In this document: positions 26,917 through 35,287 of the stretch, piece by piece
Layout: the number at the start of each line of letters is the position of its first letter
Numbering within the stretch: position 1 is the first letter of the stretch
Source: Georgenia wutianyii
GTDB lineage: Bacteria; Actinomycetota; Actinomycetes; Actinomycetales; Actinomycetaceae
Length of the DNA: 64,000 nt
Assembly: GCF_006349365.1 (NCBI RefSeq)
Contig: NZ_CP040899.1
Location: 2,852,001 to 2,916,000 of the forward strand
Direction of reading: 5' to 3'
Notes under the pieces: generated by a model
Databases searched by the model: none
The model's input: the letters and a program-made list of their open reading frames with translations, nothing else
What the model was told of the DNA's origin: nothing
Program-made: the position numbers and the translations under genes

Positions 26917-27522
26917 TCAGCCGACGACGACGCGGCGTCCCTCGACGCGCCACGGCAGGCGCGCGAGGCGCCCGACCTGCTCGACGAGCTGGGCGCGCTC
27001 GGCGACCTTGATCCGCTCGGTGAGCGTGTCGACCGTGTCGTCGTCGTGGACCGGGACGGCCACCTGGGCGATGATCGCGCCGGTGTCCACGCCCTCGTCG
27101 ACGACGAAGAGGGTGGCCCCGGCGAGCTTGACGCCGTACTCCAGCGCGTCACGCGGGCCGTTGACCCCGGCGAACGCCGGCAGCAGGGAGTTGTGCGTGT
27201 TGACGTACCGCCCGCCGAACCGCTCGAGGAAGTGAGGCCCGCACAGCTTGAGGAAGCCGGCCGAGACGACGAGGTCCGGCTCGGCGGCCGCGACCGCGGC
27301 GGTCAGCGCCCGGTCCCACGACTCGCGGTCGGGGTGGTCGGAGAGCCGCTCGACGAACGTCGGGATCCCGGCCTCCTGCGCGAGCGCGAGGCCGGCGGCC
27401 GAGTGGCGGTCCGCGCCGACGGCGACGACCTCCACGCCGTAGTCCGGGTCGCGGGCGGCGTCGAGGAGGGCCGCGAGGTTCGACCCTCCGCCGGAGATGA
27501 GGACGACGACTCGAGTGGGCAC
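26917..27522 (-). CDS. purN: Phosphoribosylglycinamide formyltransferase
   Basis: A 201-residue GAR transformylase using 10-formyl-THF in purine synthesis. VLISGGGSNLAALLDA binds the GAR phosphate. YVNTHNSLLPAF contains the catalytic Asn-His pair, and ATLFVVDEGVDTGAIIAQ the catalytic Asp. GTG 27522 was chosen because TACCCT lies 6 nt upstream and the fold begins there. About 160 bp separate it from purH, containing the ZTP riboswitch; the two may be cotranscribed with a second control point. Confidence 0.95.
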   Translation of the reverse strand: MPTRVVVLISGGGSNLAALLDAARDPDYGVEVVAVGADRHSAAGLALAQEAGIPTFVERLSDHPDRESWDRALTAAVAAAEPDLVVSAGFLKLCGPHFLERFGGRYVNTHNSLLPAFAGVNGPRDALEYGVKLAGATLFVVDEGVDTGAIIAQVAVPVHDDDTVDTLTERIKVAERAQLVEQVGRLARLPWRVEGRRVVVG

Positions 27523-27528
27523 GTGCCG

Positions 27529-27554
27529 AGGGTAGTCCGACCGGGTGGGAGACT
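27529..27554. promoter_or_regulatory. Divergent leaderless promoters of purN and the small membrane protein gene
   Basis: TACCCT (minus, 27529-27534) is 6 nt before the purN GTG. GAGACT (plus, 27549-27554) is 6 nt before ATG 27561. Neither start has a Shine-Dalgarno. Confidence 0.55.
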
Positions 27555-27560
27555 GGGGCC

Positions 27561-27980
27561 ATGCCCACCCCGGACCTCGACACCGCACGGCCCGAGCAGC
27601 GCACACGCGCCGCGAGCCGGACGGTCATGTGGTTCGCCCTCGTGCTGCTCGCCGCGCTGTGGCTCTCCGTCGTCCGGGTGCCGTGGCCGCTGCCGCTCGT
27701 GCCCGGGGTGCTCGGCCTGGTGGCCGTCGTCCTCGGCGTCCTCGCGCTCGTGCGGATGCGCGGCGCCCGGCTCGGGGCGTCGATGACGGTGCTCGTCGTC
27801 GTGGGGACCGTGTTCGCCGCCGGCCTGGTCCTCCTCACCTCGGTGCAGGCCGTCCTCTGGCCGGTGTACTCCGAGTTCTACGGGTGCCTCGACCGCGCCC
27901 TCACCCACCAGGCGCAGGACACCTGCTTCTCCGAGCTCGAGCAGCGCACGCAGACCTACCTCCTCAACTTCGGCCGGTAG
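27561..27980 (+). CDS. Hypothetical membrane protein
   Basis: A 139-residue protein with a polar N-terminus, three hydrophobic segments (VMWFALVLLAALWLSVV; LPLVPGVLGLVAVVLGVLAL; MTVLVVVGTVFAAGLVLLTS), and a soluble tail (about 105-139) with two cysteines (FYGCLDRAL and DTCFSELEQ) that could pair outside the membrane. I do not recognise a named family. It is divergent from purN. Confidence 0.7.
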   Translation: MPTPDLDTARPEQRTRAASRTVMWFALVLLAALWLSVVRVPWPLPLVPGVLGLVAVVLGVLALVRMRGARLGASMTVLVVVGTVFAAGLVLLTSVQAVLWPVYSEFYGCLDRALTHQAQDTCFSELEQRTQTYLLNFGR

Positions 27981-28075
27981 TCCGCCGCGGGAGCGAGCGA
28001 AGCTCTCGGGAAGCGCGTCGGGGCGATCGCTCATAGCGTGGAGGCGAACCCCCGTCGACACCAGGAGGCACACCC

Positions 28076-28624
28076 ATGGCCCAGCTGACCAACAAGAAGG
28101 TCGCGTTCCTCGCGACGAACGGCTTCGAGGACTCCGAGCTCACCACGCCCTGGGAGGCCGTGAGGTCCCAGGGCGCCGAGGCGGTGCTCATCGCCCCCGA
28201 GGCCGGCACGATCACCGGCAAGAACGGCCACCAGCAGAAGGTCGACCTCACGACCGCCGAGGCCACGCCGGACCAGTACCACGCGCTCGTCCTGCCCGGC
28301 GGCGTCGTCAACGGCGACACGCTGCGCACCGACCAGCCTGCGGTGGCCTTCGTGCGCGAGATCTTCGCCCAGCACAAGCCGGTGGGCGTCATCTGCCACG
28401 GCGGCTGGATCCTCACCGACGCCGACGTCCTCCAGGGCCGCACGCTCACGTCCTACCCGAGCCTGCGCACCGACCTCACCAACGCCGGGGCGACCTGGGT
28501 GGACGAGGAGGTCGTCGTCGACGCCGGGCTGGTGAGCAGCCGCGTCCCGGACGACCTGCCGGCGTTCTGCGCCAAGCTCGTCGAGGAGATCGGCGAGGGC
28601 GAGCACGAGGGCCAGACGGCCTGA
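28076..28624 (+). CDS. DJ-1/PfpI family type 1 glutamine-amidotransferase-like protein
   Basis: A 182-residue member of the DJ-1/PfpI superfamily. The N-terminus KKVAFLATNGFEDSELTTP carries the conserved Glu. LVLPGGVVNGDTLR and the nucleophile elbow PVGVICHGGWIL follow, with the reactive Cys at about 108 and an adjacent His. Such proteins (YhbO/YraA-like) are linked to stress protection and damage repair of glycated molecules; the reaction here cannot be fixed from sequence. ATG 28076 has AGGAGG 9 nt upstream. Its stop is 1 nt from the convergent DUF6350 stop. Confidence 0.9.
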   Translation: MAQLTNKKVAFLATNGFEDSELTTPWEAVRSQGAEAVLIAPEAGTITGKNGHQQKVDLTTAEATPDQYHALVLPGGVVNGDTLRTDQPAVAFVREIFAQHKPVGVICHGGWILTDADVLQGRTLTSYPSLRTDLTNAGATWVDEEVVVDAGLVSSRVPDDLPAFCAKLVEEIGEGEHEGQTA

Positions 28625-28625
28625 C

Positions 28626-29915
28626 CTAGGACTCCGGCGGCGGCGTGGGCGAGGTGCCTGCGCCGCCGTCGTCGTTCGTGCGCGCACCGCCGTCGTCCGT
28701 GCGGCGCACGATGCGGCGGTAGGCGCGGGCGACGCCGGCATGCACCTGCGGGTGCAGGACGAGGAGCACGACCACGGCGCCGGCCGCCACCTGCCAGGCG
28801 AGCGCGCCGGCGACCGCCGGGGCGGAGGCGCCCACGGTCGCGAGCCGGCCGGGACCGATCCCGCCCGCGGCCGCCACCGTGAGGAGGGCGCCGACGACGG
28901 CGACCGTGGCCGCGGTGACGACGCCGCTGAGCGCCGCCTGCCACCAGGAGTCCTGGAAGCGGCGCCGGTGCAGCCACCAGCCCGCCCCGGCGCCCGCGAG
29001 CACCGGCAGGAGCACCACCCAGCCCAGGCCGGTGGTGGCCGGGTCGGGCAGCACACCGAGCGCGGGCACGGCAGGCAGCGGGGCCGTGATGACCTCGCTC
29101 GGGGAGAAGAGCGTGCCCTGCCCGACGGCGAAGCCGGGGCCGGCGATCCAGGCGAGCGCCCACACGACCATCGTCGGGAGGAAGGCGAGCTGGCCGAGGA
29201 CGAGCACCACGGTGCCCATCCGTCCCGGCGCGAGCGCCTCGTGCAGCTCGAGCACCGTGACCACGCCCTGGACGAGGGCGATCGAGAGCGCCAGCACGGC
29301 GAGCGCGAGGAGCACCGCGAGGGTCATCCACCCGGCCCGCACCCCGGCGCGGACGGCGTCGGGGAGGGCGTCGAGCAGCCGCAGCCACCACGCGGGGCGC
29401 GGGGCGCGTGCCCGGCGCAGCGCGAGGGCGAGCGCGAGCCCGGCGACGAGCAGGGCGCACAGCGCGACCACCGGCCGCCCGACCGGCCCGGTGACGAGCG
29501 CGGAGAGGCCGAGCACCGTGAGCGTGTACCCGGCGAGGGCGAACGCGGCGGTGGCGGGCCGGCGCAGCCGGGCGCGGCGGGCGCCCCCGTAGACGAGGAG
29601 GGCGCTGACGAGGGTGGTGCCCAGCGGCGTGAGCGACACGGTCGCGACGTCGCCCAGCTCGACGGACGCCCCGTGCCCGAGGAGCCACAGGCCGGTGCCG
29701 ATGACGGCGGCGTCGTCCCAGCTCGCCTCGCCGAGGAGCGGCGCGGCGGCGGTGGCGACGTAGGCGGCGACGGTGGGGACGACGACGAGCAGCCAGCTGA
29801 TGAGCGCCGCCTCGATCCCGGCGAGGGAGGCACGCAGCCAGGCCTCGGGGAGCCGGCGGGCACGCTGGGCAGGGCCGACCACCTGCGGGTGAACCGTCGT
29901 CGTCATCAGCCCCAT
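28626..29915 (-). CDS. DUF6350 multi-pass membrane protein
   Basis: A 429-residue integral membrane protein with about ten hydrophobic helices. ISWLLVVVPTVAAYVATA near the N-terminus, GTGLWLLGHGASVELG and VSLTPLGTTLVSALLVYGG are features of the actinobacterial DUF6350 family, often found between sucD and purN as here. Function unknown; some relatives are labelled cell-division membrane proteins. The C-terminal 30 residues are polar. Start is uncertain: ATG 29915 or ATG 29906 are both reasonable and lack a clear ribosome-binding site. Confidence 0.8.
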   Translation of the reverse strand: MGLMTTTVHPQVVGPAQRARRLPEAWLRASLAGIEAALISWLLVVVPTVAAYVATAAAPLLGEASWDDAAVIGTGLWLLGHGASVELGDVATVSLTPLGTTLVSALLVYGGARRARLRRPATAAFALAGYTLTVLGLSALVTGPVGRPVVALCALLVAGLALALALRRARAPRPAWWLRLLDALPDAVRAGVRAGWMTLAVLLALAVLALSIALVQGVVTVLELHEALAPGRMGTVVLVLGQLAFLPTMVVWALAWIAGPGFAVGQGTLFSPSEVITAPLPAVPALGVLPDPATTGLGWVVLLPVLAGAGAGWWLHRRRFQDSWWQAALSGVVTAATVAVVGALLTVAAAGGIGPGRLATVGASAPAVAGALAWQVAAGAVVVLLVLHPQVHAGVARAYRRIVRRTDDGGARTNDDGGAGTSPTPPPES

Positions 29916-29985
29916 GGTCCGCGACCGTCCCCCGCCGCGGCGCGAGGCGGGCGGCGTGTCGCGCGATGTGTCGAAGACCGAGGAC

Positions 29986-30016
29986 GGCCCGCCGAGCCCC
30001 ATGGGCTCGACGGGCC
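29986..30016 (-). terminator. Hairpin terminator after sucD
   Basis: A 14-bp stem with one mismatch, 29986-29999 (GGCCCGCCGAGCCC) with 30003-30016, tight 3-nt loop, 20 nt past the sucD stop. Confidence 0.65.
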
Positions 30017-30035
30017 CTCCGTCGCGTGGTGCGGG

Positions 30036-30956
30036 TCAGCCCTGGAGGAGCTCCCGGGCCAGGCGCGCCGTCTCGCTCGGCGTCTTGCCGACCTTGACGC
30101 CGGCCGCCTCGAGCGCGACCTTCTTCGCCTCGGCGGTCCCCGAGGAGCCGGAGACGATCGCGCCGGCGTGGCCCATCGTCTTACCCTCGGGCGCGGTGAA
30201 CCCGGCGACGTAGCCGACGACGGGCTTGGTGACGTTCTCCTTGATGAACGCCGCGGCCCGCTCCTCGGCGTCGCCGCCGATCTCACCGATCATGACGATG
30301 AGCTCGGTCTCCGGGTCGGCCTCGAACGCCGCGAGGGCGTCGATGTGCGTCGTGCCGATGACCGGGTCGCCGCCGATGCCGATGGCGGTGGTGAAGCCGA
30401 TGTCGCGCAGCTCGTGCATCATCTGGTAGGTCAGCGTGCCGGACTTCGACACCAGGCCGATGCGGCCGGCGCCGGTGATGTCCGCCGGGGTGATGCCGAC
30501 GTTCGACTTCCCGGGGCTGATGATGCCGGGGCAGTTCGGGCCGATGAGCCGCACGCCCTTCTCCTGGGCGTAGGTGAAGAACTCGGCGGTGTCGGCCACC
30601 GGGACACCCTCGGTGATGATGACGACGAGCGGCATGCCGGCGTCGACGGCCTCGACGACCGCACCCTTGGTGTGGGCCGGGGGCACGAAGACGACCGACA
30701 CGTTCGCGCCGGTGGCCTCCATCGCCTCGGAGACGGTGCCGAAGACCGGCACGGACACGGTGCCGGCGGCGCGCTCCTCGGCGCCCGGGCCGATCGGGGT
30801 GACGTCGAAGTCGACGCTCGTGCCGGCCTTGCGGGGGTTGACCCCGCCGACGATCTGGGTGCCGGCGCCGAGCATGCGGCGGGTGTGCTTCTGGCCCTCG
30901 GCACCGGTCATGCCCTGGACGATGACGCGCGAGTTCGCGTCGAGGAAGATCGACAT
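30036..30956 (-). CDS. sucD: Succinyl-CoA synthetase alpha subunit
   Basis: A 306-residue CoA-binding and phosphohistidine subunit. [19 protein letters not shown] binds Co[18 protein letters not shown] is the family signature, and [13 protein letters not shown] holds the phosphorylated His (about residue 245). With SucC it converts succinyl-CoA to succinate with ATP or GTP formation. It begins 15 nt after the sucC stop, so the pair is one operon, closed by the hairpin at 29986-30016. Confidence 0.97.
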   Translation of the reverse strand: MSIFLDANSRVIVQGMTGAEGQKHTRRMLGAGTQIVGGVNPRKAGTSVDFDVTPIGPGAEERAAGTVSVPVFGTVSEAMEATGANVSVVFVPPAHTKGAVVEAVDAGMPLVVIITEGVPVADTAEFFTYAQEKGVRLIGPNCPGIISPGKSNVGITPADITGAGRIGLVSKSGTLTYQMMHELRDIGFTTAIGIGGDPVIGTTHIDALAAFEADPETELIVMIGEIGGDAEERAAAFIKENVTKPVVGYVAGFTAPEGKTMGHAGAIVSGSSGTAEAKKVALEAAGVKVGKTPSETARLARELLQG

Positions 30957-30971
30957 GGTCTGGTCCGTCCC

Positions 30972-32132
30972 TTACTTCGCGAGCTCGGCGGCCTTGGCCG
31001 CGGCGTCGTCCATCGTGTCCACCATGGTGACCAGCGGGTGGTTGGCCTCGTCGAGGATGCGGCGACCCTCGACCACGTTGTTGCCGTCCAGGCGGACGAC
31101 GAGCGGCTTGGTCGCCTCGTCCCCGAGGATCTCCAGCGCCTTGACGATGCCGTCCGCGACCTCGTCGCACGCGGTGATCCCGCCGAACACGTTGACGAAC
31201 ACGCTCTTGACCTGCTCGTCACCGAGGATGACGTGCAGGCCGTTGGCCATGACCTCCGCGTTCGCGCCGCCACCGATGTCGAGGAAGTTCGCCGGGCCGA
31301 CACCGTGCTGCTCGCCCGCGTAGGCGACGACGTCGAGGGTGCTCATGACCAGGCCCGCGCCGTTGCCGATGATGCCGACCTCGCCGTCGAGCTTGACGTA
31401 GTTGAGGCCGAGCGCCTTGGCCTTCGCCTCGAGCGGGTCCGCGGCCTCCTTGTCCTCGAGCGCCGCGTGGTCCGGGTGGCGGAAGTCGGCGTTCGCGTCG
31501 AGCGTCACCTTGCCGTCGAGCGCGACGATCGCGCCGTCCTCGGTGCGCACGAGCGGGTTGACCTCGACGAGCGTGGCGTCCTCGCTCGCGTAGACGGTCC
31601 AGAGCTTGCGGATGACGTCGGCGACCTCGTCGGCCACGTCGGCGGCGAACCCGGCGGCCTGGACGATCTCCTGGGCCTTGGCCTCGTCGATGCCGGTGAC
31701 CGGGTCGACGGCCACGCGCGCCAGCGCCTCGGGGCGCTCGACGGCGAGCTGCTCGATCTCCATGCCGCCCTCGACGCTGGCCATGGCCAGGTAGCGGCGC
31801 TCGGAGCGGTCGAGGAGGACCGAGAAGTAGTACTCCTCGGCGATCTTCGCGCCCTCGGCGATCATCACGCGGTGGACCGTGTGGCCCTTGATGTCCATCC
31901 CGAGGATCTCGGCCGCGCGAGCCTCGGCCTCCTCCGGGCTGTGGGCGAGCTTGACGCCGCCCGCCTTGCCTCGGCCGCCCGTCTTGACCTGAGCCTTGAC
32001 GACGACGGTCCCGCCGCCGAGTCGCTCTGCCGCAGCACGCGCCTCCGCCGGCGTGGTCGCCACGATTCCGCCCAGGACGGGTACCCCGTGCTTCTCGAAC
32101 ACGTCCCGCGCCTGGTACTCGAAAAGGTCCAC
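30972..32132 (-). CDS. sucC: Succinyl-CoA synthetase beta subunit
   Basis: A 386-residue ATP-grasp subunit. [18 protein letters not shown] opens it. [19 protein letters not shown] is the nucleotide-binding region, EVNPLV the metal-site segment, and [12 protein letters not shown] and [14 protein letters not shown] are in the C-terminal domain. The GTG start at 32132 fits family length and has AGAGGA 9 nt upstream; longer in-frame starts extend into the intergenic repeats. A near-palindrome shared with icd lies 35 nt upstream. Confidence 0.97.
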   Translation of the reverse strand: MDLFEYQARDVFEKHGVPVLGGIVATTPAEARAAAERLGGGTVVVKAQVKTGGRGKAGGVKLAHSPEEAEARAAEILGMDIKGHTVHRVMIAEGAKIAEEYYFSVLLDRSERRYLAMASVEGGMEIEQLAVERPEALARVAVDPVTGIDEAKAQEIVQAAGFAADVADEVADVIRKLWTVYASEDATLVEVNPLVRTEDGAIVALDGKVTLDANADFRHPDHAALEDKEAADPLEAKAKALGLNYVKLDGEVGIIGNGAGLVMSTLDVVAYAGEQHGVGPANFLDIGGGANAEVMANGLHVILGDEQVKSVFVNVFGGITACDEVADGIVKALEILGDEATKPLVVRLDGNNVVEGRRILDEANHPLVTMVDTMDDAAAKAAELAK

Positions 32133-32166
32133 CAGGTGAGTCCTCTCATCGCCGTTCTCGGAATGC

Positions 32167-32182
32167 CTCGACATCAAGACAT
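32167..32182 (-). promoter_or_regulatory. Near-palindromic motif upstream of sucC
   Basis: CTCGACATCAAGACAT (plus strand) differs from the icd motif CTCGACATCGAGATAA at three positions. On the minus strand it lies just downstream of a TACAGT box, that is, around the expected transcription start. This is an operator-like position. Confidence 0.5.
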
Positions 32183-32285
32183 CTCCGGACACTGTACCCG
32201 TATGCCCCACCCCCGGCGCACGTCGAACGGCGCCCCGCCGCCCGCCTCCGATTCCCGCCGACAACCGGATCGTGCACGGCCACAC

Positions 32286-32364
32286 CTCACCTCTGGGACG
32301 CCCCTTTGCGGGGCGCGGGGTGTGCTGCAGGGGGCGTCCCCGGGCGCTGAGGGGTGTCCCAGAG
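32286..32364. repeat. 79-bp palindromic repeat, copy 1
   Basis: Starts CTCACCTCTGGGACGCCCCT and ends AGGGGTGTCCCAGAG. The ends form a 15-bp inverted repeat with one mismatch. An inner GCAGGGGGCGTC can also pair with the left arm, so alternative hairpins are possible. Confidence 0.9.
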
Positions 32365-32390
32365 GAGCACGGGGTGTTTCGGCCGAGCGA

Positions 32391-32469
32391 CTCACCTCTG
32401 GGACGCCCCTTTGCGGTGCTCGGGGTGTGCCGCAGGGGGCGTCGCGGGGCGCGGAGGGGTGTCCCAGAG
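32391..32469. repeat. 79-bp palindromic repeat, copy 2
   Basis: Same length and orientation as copy 1, with 6 differences over 79 positions, all in the interior. The 105-bp period leaves a 26-bp unique spacer between copies. It ends 20 bp before the aldo/keto reductase stop, in position to act as its terminator. Confidence 0.9.
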
Positions 32470-32488
32470 AGGAGAGGAGAGGGGAGGG

Positions 32489-33442
32489 TCAGCGGAAGGT
32501 GGCGGAGACGTCGTCGAGGCGGGCGACGTGCTCGGGGGGCAGCTCGAGGGAGACGGCGGCGAAGAGCTGGTCGAGCTGCGCGGGGGTCGTCGCGGCGGCG
32601 AGCGGGGCGGTGACCTTGCCGCCGGCCGTCGCCCAGGCGAGCGCCACGGAGGCGGGGTTCGTGCCGAGGTCGCGGGCGACGGCGTCGAGCGCGTCGAGCA
32701 CCCGCAGGCCCTGCGGGCTGAGGTAGCGCCTGACCGCACCGGCCCGCGCACGGCCCTCGGTGTCGGCCTCGGTGCGGTACTTCCCCGTGAGGAAGCCGCC
32801 GGCGAGCACCTGGTAGGGGAAGACCGACATGCCGTGGCGGCGGGCGGCGTCGGCGAGGCCGCCCTCGTACTCCCGGGAGACGAGGGAGTAGCGCGGCTGG
32901 AGCGCGACGGGCGCGGCGAAGCCGTTCTCCGCGCACACCCGGAACCACTCGTCGATGACCTCGGGCGCGAGGTTGGACAGCCCGACCGCACGGACCTTGC
33001 CCTCGGTGACGAGCCGGTCGAAGGCCGCGGCGCTCTCGACGACGGGCGTCTCGTCGTCCTGGTAGTGCGCGTAGTACAGGTCGATGTGGTCGGTGCGCAG
33101 GCGACGCAGGGAGTCCTCCGCCGCGCGCCGGACCGTCGCCGGGGACAGGCCGAGCAGGTCGGGCTTGCCGGCGACCTTCGTCGCGACGACGACGTCGTCC
33201 CGGTTGCGCCGGTCGCCGATCCAGCGGCCGATGATCTCCTCGGACTCCCCGCCGGTGTTGCCCGGCACCCAGTAGGAGTACATGTCCGCGGTGTCGACGA
33301 AGTTGCCGCCGCGCTCGGCGAAGCCGTCGAGGACCGCGTGGAAGGGGGCCACGTCGCTCGGGTCGCTGAAGATGTTGGTGCCCAGGCCGAGCGGGAAGAC
33401 GGTGAGCTCGGAGGTGCCGACGGGGACGGGGGTGGGGGTCAC
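32489..33442 (-). CDS. Aldo/keto reductase
   Basis: A 317-residue NADPH-dependent oxidoreductase with a TIM-barrel AKR fold. The catalytic tetrad is visible: Asp and Tyr in [12 protein letters not shown], Lys in VVVATKVAG, His in [26 protein letters not shown] and FLTGKYR match the AKR family branch with wide aldehyde or ketone specificity; the physiological substrate is unknown. The GTG start at 33442 lacks a good ribosome-binding site; no better start is visible. It runs in the same direction as the methyltransferase and tag genes upstream. Confidence 0.92.
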   Translation of the reverse strand: MTPTPVPVGTSELTVFPLGLGTNIFSDPSDVAPFHAVLDGFAERGGNFVDTADMYSYWVPGNTGGESEEIIGRWIGDRRNRDDVVVATKVAGKPDLLGLSPATVRRAAEDSLRRLRTDHIDLYYAHYQDDETPVVESAAAFDRLVTEGKVRAVGLSNLAPEVIDEWFRVCAENGFAAPVALQPRYSLVSREYEGGLADAARRHGMSVFPYQVLAGGFLTGKYRTEADTEGRARAGAVRRYLSPQGLRVLDALDAVARDLGTNPASVALAWATAGGKVTAPLAAATTPAQLDQLFAAVSLELPPEHVARLDDVSATFR

Positions 33443-33512
33443 GAGGCTGCTTTCGGTGGAGGAGGTGAAGGAGTGCGGGCGTGCGGGAGCGCCGCGGCTG
33501 CTGCGCGGCAGG

Positions 33513-34118
33513 TCAGGCGCGGCGCAGGACGGCGACGAGGAAGCCGGAGTCCTCGGTGTAGGGGCGCAGGTCCCAGGTGGACAGGAGCAGATCGGGCTCC
33601 AGGCCGCCGGCGCGGGCGTCGTCGAGGAACTCCGCGAAGTCGTAGCCGCGCCCGGCGCCGAAGCCGATGGCCGCGCGCCCCTCGGGGTGCAGGTGGCGGG
33701 CCATGCGGCGCAGCACCTCCCGGCGCGTGCTCGCGGCGAGGAAGGTCATGACGTTGCCGGCGCACAGGATCGCGTCGAACGGGTCGGCGATGCCGCGCGC
33801 GGGCAGGTCGAGCTCGGCGAGGTCCCCGACGACCCATGTGGCGTCGGGGTGGTCCTCGCGCGCCGCGTCGATGAGCACGGGGTCGACGTCGACGCCGACG
33901 ACCGTGTGCCCGCGGGAGGCGAGGTAGCCGCCGTGCCGGCCGGGGCCGCAGCCGGCGTCGAGCACCCGCGCACCGCGCGGCACCATCGCGTCGACGAAGC
34001 GCGCCTCCCCCACGAGGTCGGCGCCGGCGGCCGCCATCTGGCGGAAGCGCTCGATGTACCACCGGGAGTGGTCGGGGTTGGACTGGGTGATCTGCACCCA
34101 CGTGCTCGGCTCGGTCAT
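33513..34118 (-). CDS. Class I SAM-dependent methyltransferase
   Basis: A 201-residue soluble methyltransferase. Motif I VLDAGCGPGRHGGYLASRG (about 51-69) binds SAM, VVGVDVDPVLIDAA is the acidic strand-2 loop, and FDAILCAGNVMTFLA is motif IV. The substrate cannot be inferred. The N-terminus with WVQITQSNPDHSRWYIERF is shared by a group of small actinobacterial methyltransferases. ATG 34118 is 27 nt from the tag stop, so tag and this gene are likely cotranscribed. Confidence 0.88.
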   Translation of the reverse strand: MTEPSTWVQITQSNPDHSRWYIERFRQMAAAGADLVGEARFVDAMVPRGARVLDAGCGPGRHGGYLASRGHTVVGVDVDPVLIDAAREDHPDATWVVGDLAELDLPARGIADPFDAILCAGNVMTFLAASTRREVLRRMARHLHPEGRAAIGFGAGRGYDFAEFLDDARAGGLEPDLLLSTWDLRPYTEDSGFLVAVLRRA

Positions 34119-34145
34119 GCCCCTATCCTCCCCCGCCGGCCGGGC

Positions 34146-34745
34146 TCAGTCCGCCCAGACCCCCGAGGTGCCCCGCCGGTGGCTGCCGAGCAGGTGCGTG
34201 TCCACGATGCCCACCGCCTCCATGAGGGCGAACATCGTCGTCGGGCCGACGTGCCGGAACCCGCGGGACTTCAGCTCGCGGGCGAGGGCGACCGACTCCG
34301 ACGACGTCGTCGGGACCTCCGCGTAGGTCCGCGGCCGCGGGGTGTCGGCGGGCTTGAAGGACCACACGAGGGCGGGCAGGCCGCCGTCGGCGCGCAGCGC
34401 GACGGTCGCCCTCGCGTTGGCGATCGTCGCCTCGACCTTGCGCCGGTTGCGCACGATCCCGGGGTCGGCGAGCAGACGGTCGACGTCGCGCTCGTCGAAC
34501 GCGGCGACGGCGTCGGGGTCGAAGCCGGCGAACGCTGCGCGGAACGCGGGGCGCTTGCGCAGGATCGTCGCCCAGGAGAGCCCGGACTGGAACGCCTCGA
34601 GGCTCAGCCGCTCGAACAGGCCGCGCTCGTCGCGCACCGGCATGCCCCACTCGGTGTCGTAGTACTCGCGCAGCAGCGGGTCGGTCGCCGCCCACGCGGG
34701 CCGCGCCAGGCCGTCCTCGCCGACGACGACGCCGAGCTCGGTCAT
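34146..34745 (-). CDS. tag: DNA-3-methyladenine glycosylase I
   Basis: A 199-residue Tag-family glycosylase removing 3-methyladenine. YYDTEWGMPVRDERGLFE, LSLEAFQSGLSWATILRKR (catalytic-region Glu and the Trp of the base pocket), NRRKVEATIANAR and KSRGFRHVGPTTMFALMEAVG align with the E. coli enzyme. Three of the four E. coli zinc ligands are replaced: Cys4 by Pro (LARPAW), His17 by Tyr (REYYDTEWG), Cys179 by Ser (HLLGSHRR). The zinc snap is therefore probably absent while the base pocket is kept. ATG 34745. Confidence 0.9.
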   Translation of the reverse strand: MTELGVVVGEDGLARPAWAATDPLLREYYDTEWGMPVRDERGLFERLSLEAFQSGLSWATILRKRPAFRAAFAGFDPDAVAAFDERDVDRLLADPGIVRNRRKVEATIANARATVALRADGGLPALVWSFKPADTPRPRTYAEVPTTSSESVALARELKSRGFRHVGPTTMFALMEAVGIVDTHLLGSHRRGTSGVWAD

Positions 34746-34828
34746 GGGTCATCCTCCGGGGCCGTCACGTGGCGGGCGCGCTACCCGCACCCTACGGTGG
34801 TGGCCGCAGTCCACGGGCAGGAGGGGTG

Positions 34829-35287
34829 ATGGCCGAGCAGCCGACCCGCGGCCGGCGCGCGTCCCTGGGCGCCGCGGCGCTCGTCGGGGCGGGCGTCATG
34901 GCCGCGGTCGACGAGGTCGTCTTCCACCAGGTCCTCGCCTGGCACCACTTCTACGACCGGTCGACGACGACGGTCGGGCTGCTGTCCGACGGCCTCCTGC
35001 ACGCCGCGGAGCTCCTCGCGGTGGTCGCCGGGTTCTTCCTCCTCCTCGACCTGCGGCGGCGCGGGGCGCTCGACGCGCGGGCCGGCTGGGCCGGGGCGCT
35101 CCTGGGCGCGGGCGCCTTCCAGCTGTTCGACGGGGTCGTCGTCCACAAGGTGCTGGGCCTGCACCAGGTTCGCTACGACGTCGACCTCCTCCCCTACGAC
35201 GTCGCGTGGAACGCCGCGGCGGTGCTCCTCCTCGTCGCCGGTGCCGTGCTCGCCCGGCGTCCCCGGCCGCTGCCGGCCCGGGCATGA
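34829..35287 (+). CDS. DUF2243 membrane protein
   Basis: A 152-residue protein with four hydrophobic helices. VDEVVFHQVLAWHHFYDRST near residue 30 and FDGVVVHKVLGLHQVRYDVD near 95 are the His-rich signatures of DUF2243. The paired histidines beside the helices suggest metal or haem contact (inference). ATG 34829 has AGGAGGGG directly upstream; a TACGGT box at about 34794 could be its -10. It overlaps ctaG by 4 nt (ATGA). Confidence 0.87.
   Translation: MAEQPTRGRRASLGAAALVGAGVMAAVDEVVFHQVLAWHHFYDRSTTTVGLLSDGLLHAAELLAVVAGFFLLLDLRRRGALDARAGWAGALLGAGAFQLFDGVVVHKVLGLHQVRYDVDLLPYDVAWNAAAVLLLVAGAVLARRPRPLPARA

Larger units (their letters stand above)
32183..32488. other. Intergenic region between sucC and the aldo/keto reductase gene
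   Basis: About 300 bp holding the sucC promoter area (left part) and two copies of a 79-bp palindromic repeat (right part). I see no gene here. Confidence 0.7.

Noticed and set aside
32286..32469. The 79-bp repeats as an insertion sequence
   Set aside because: No coding capacity for a transposase and no target-site duplication visible; at most a non-autonomous element.
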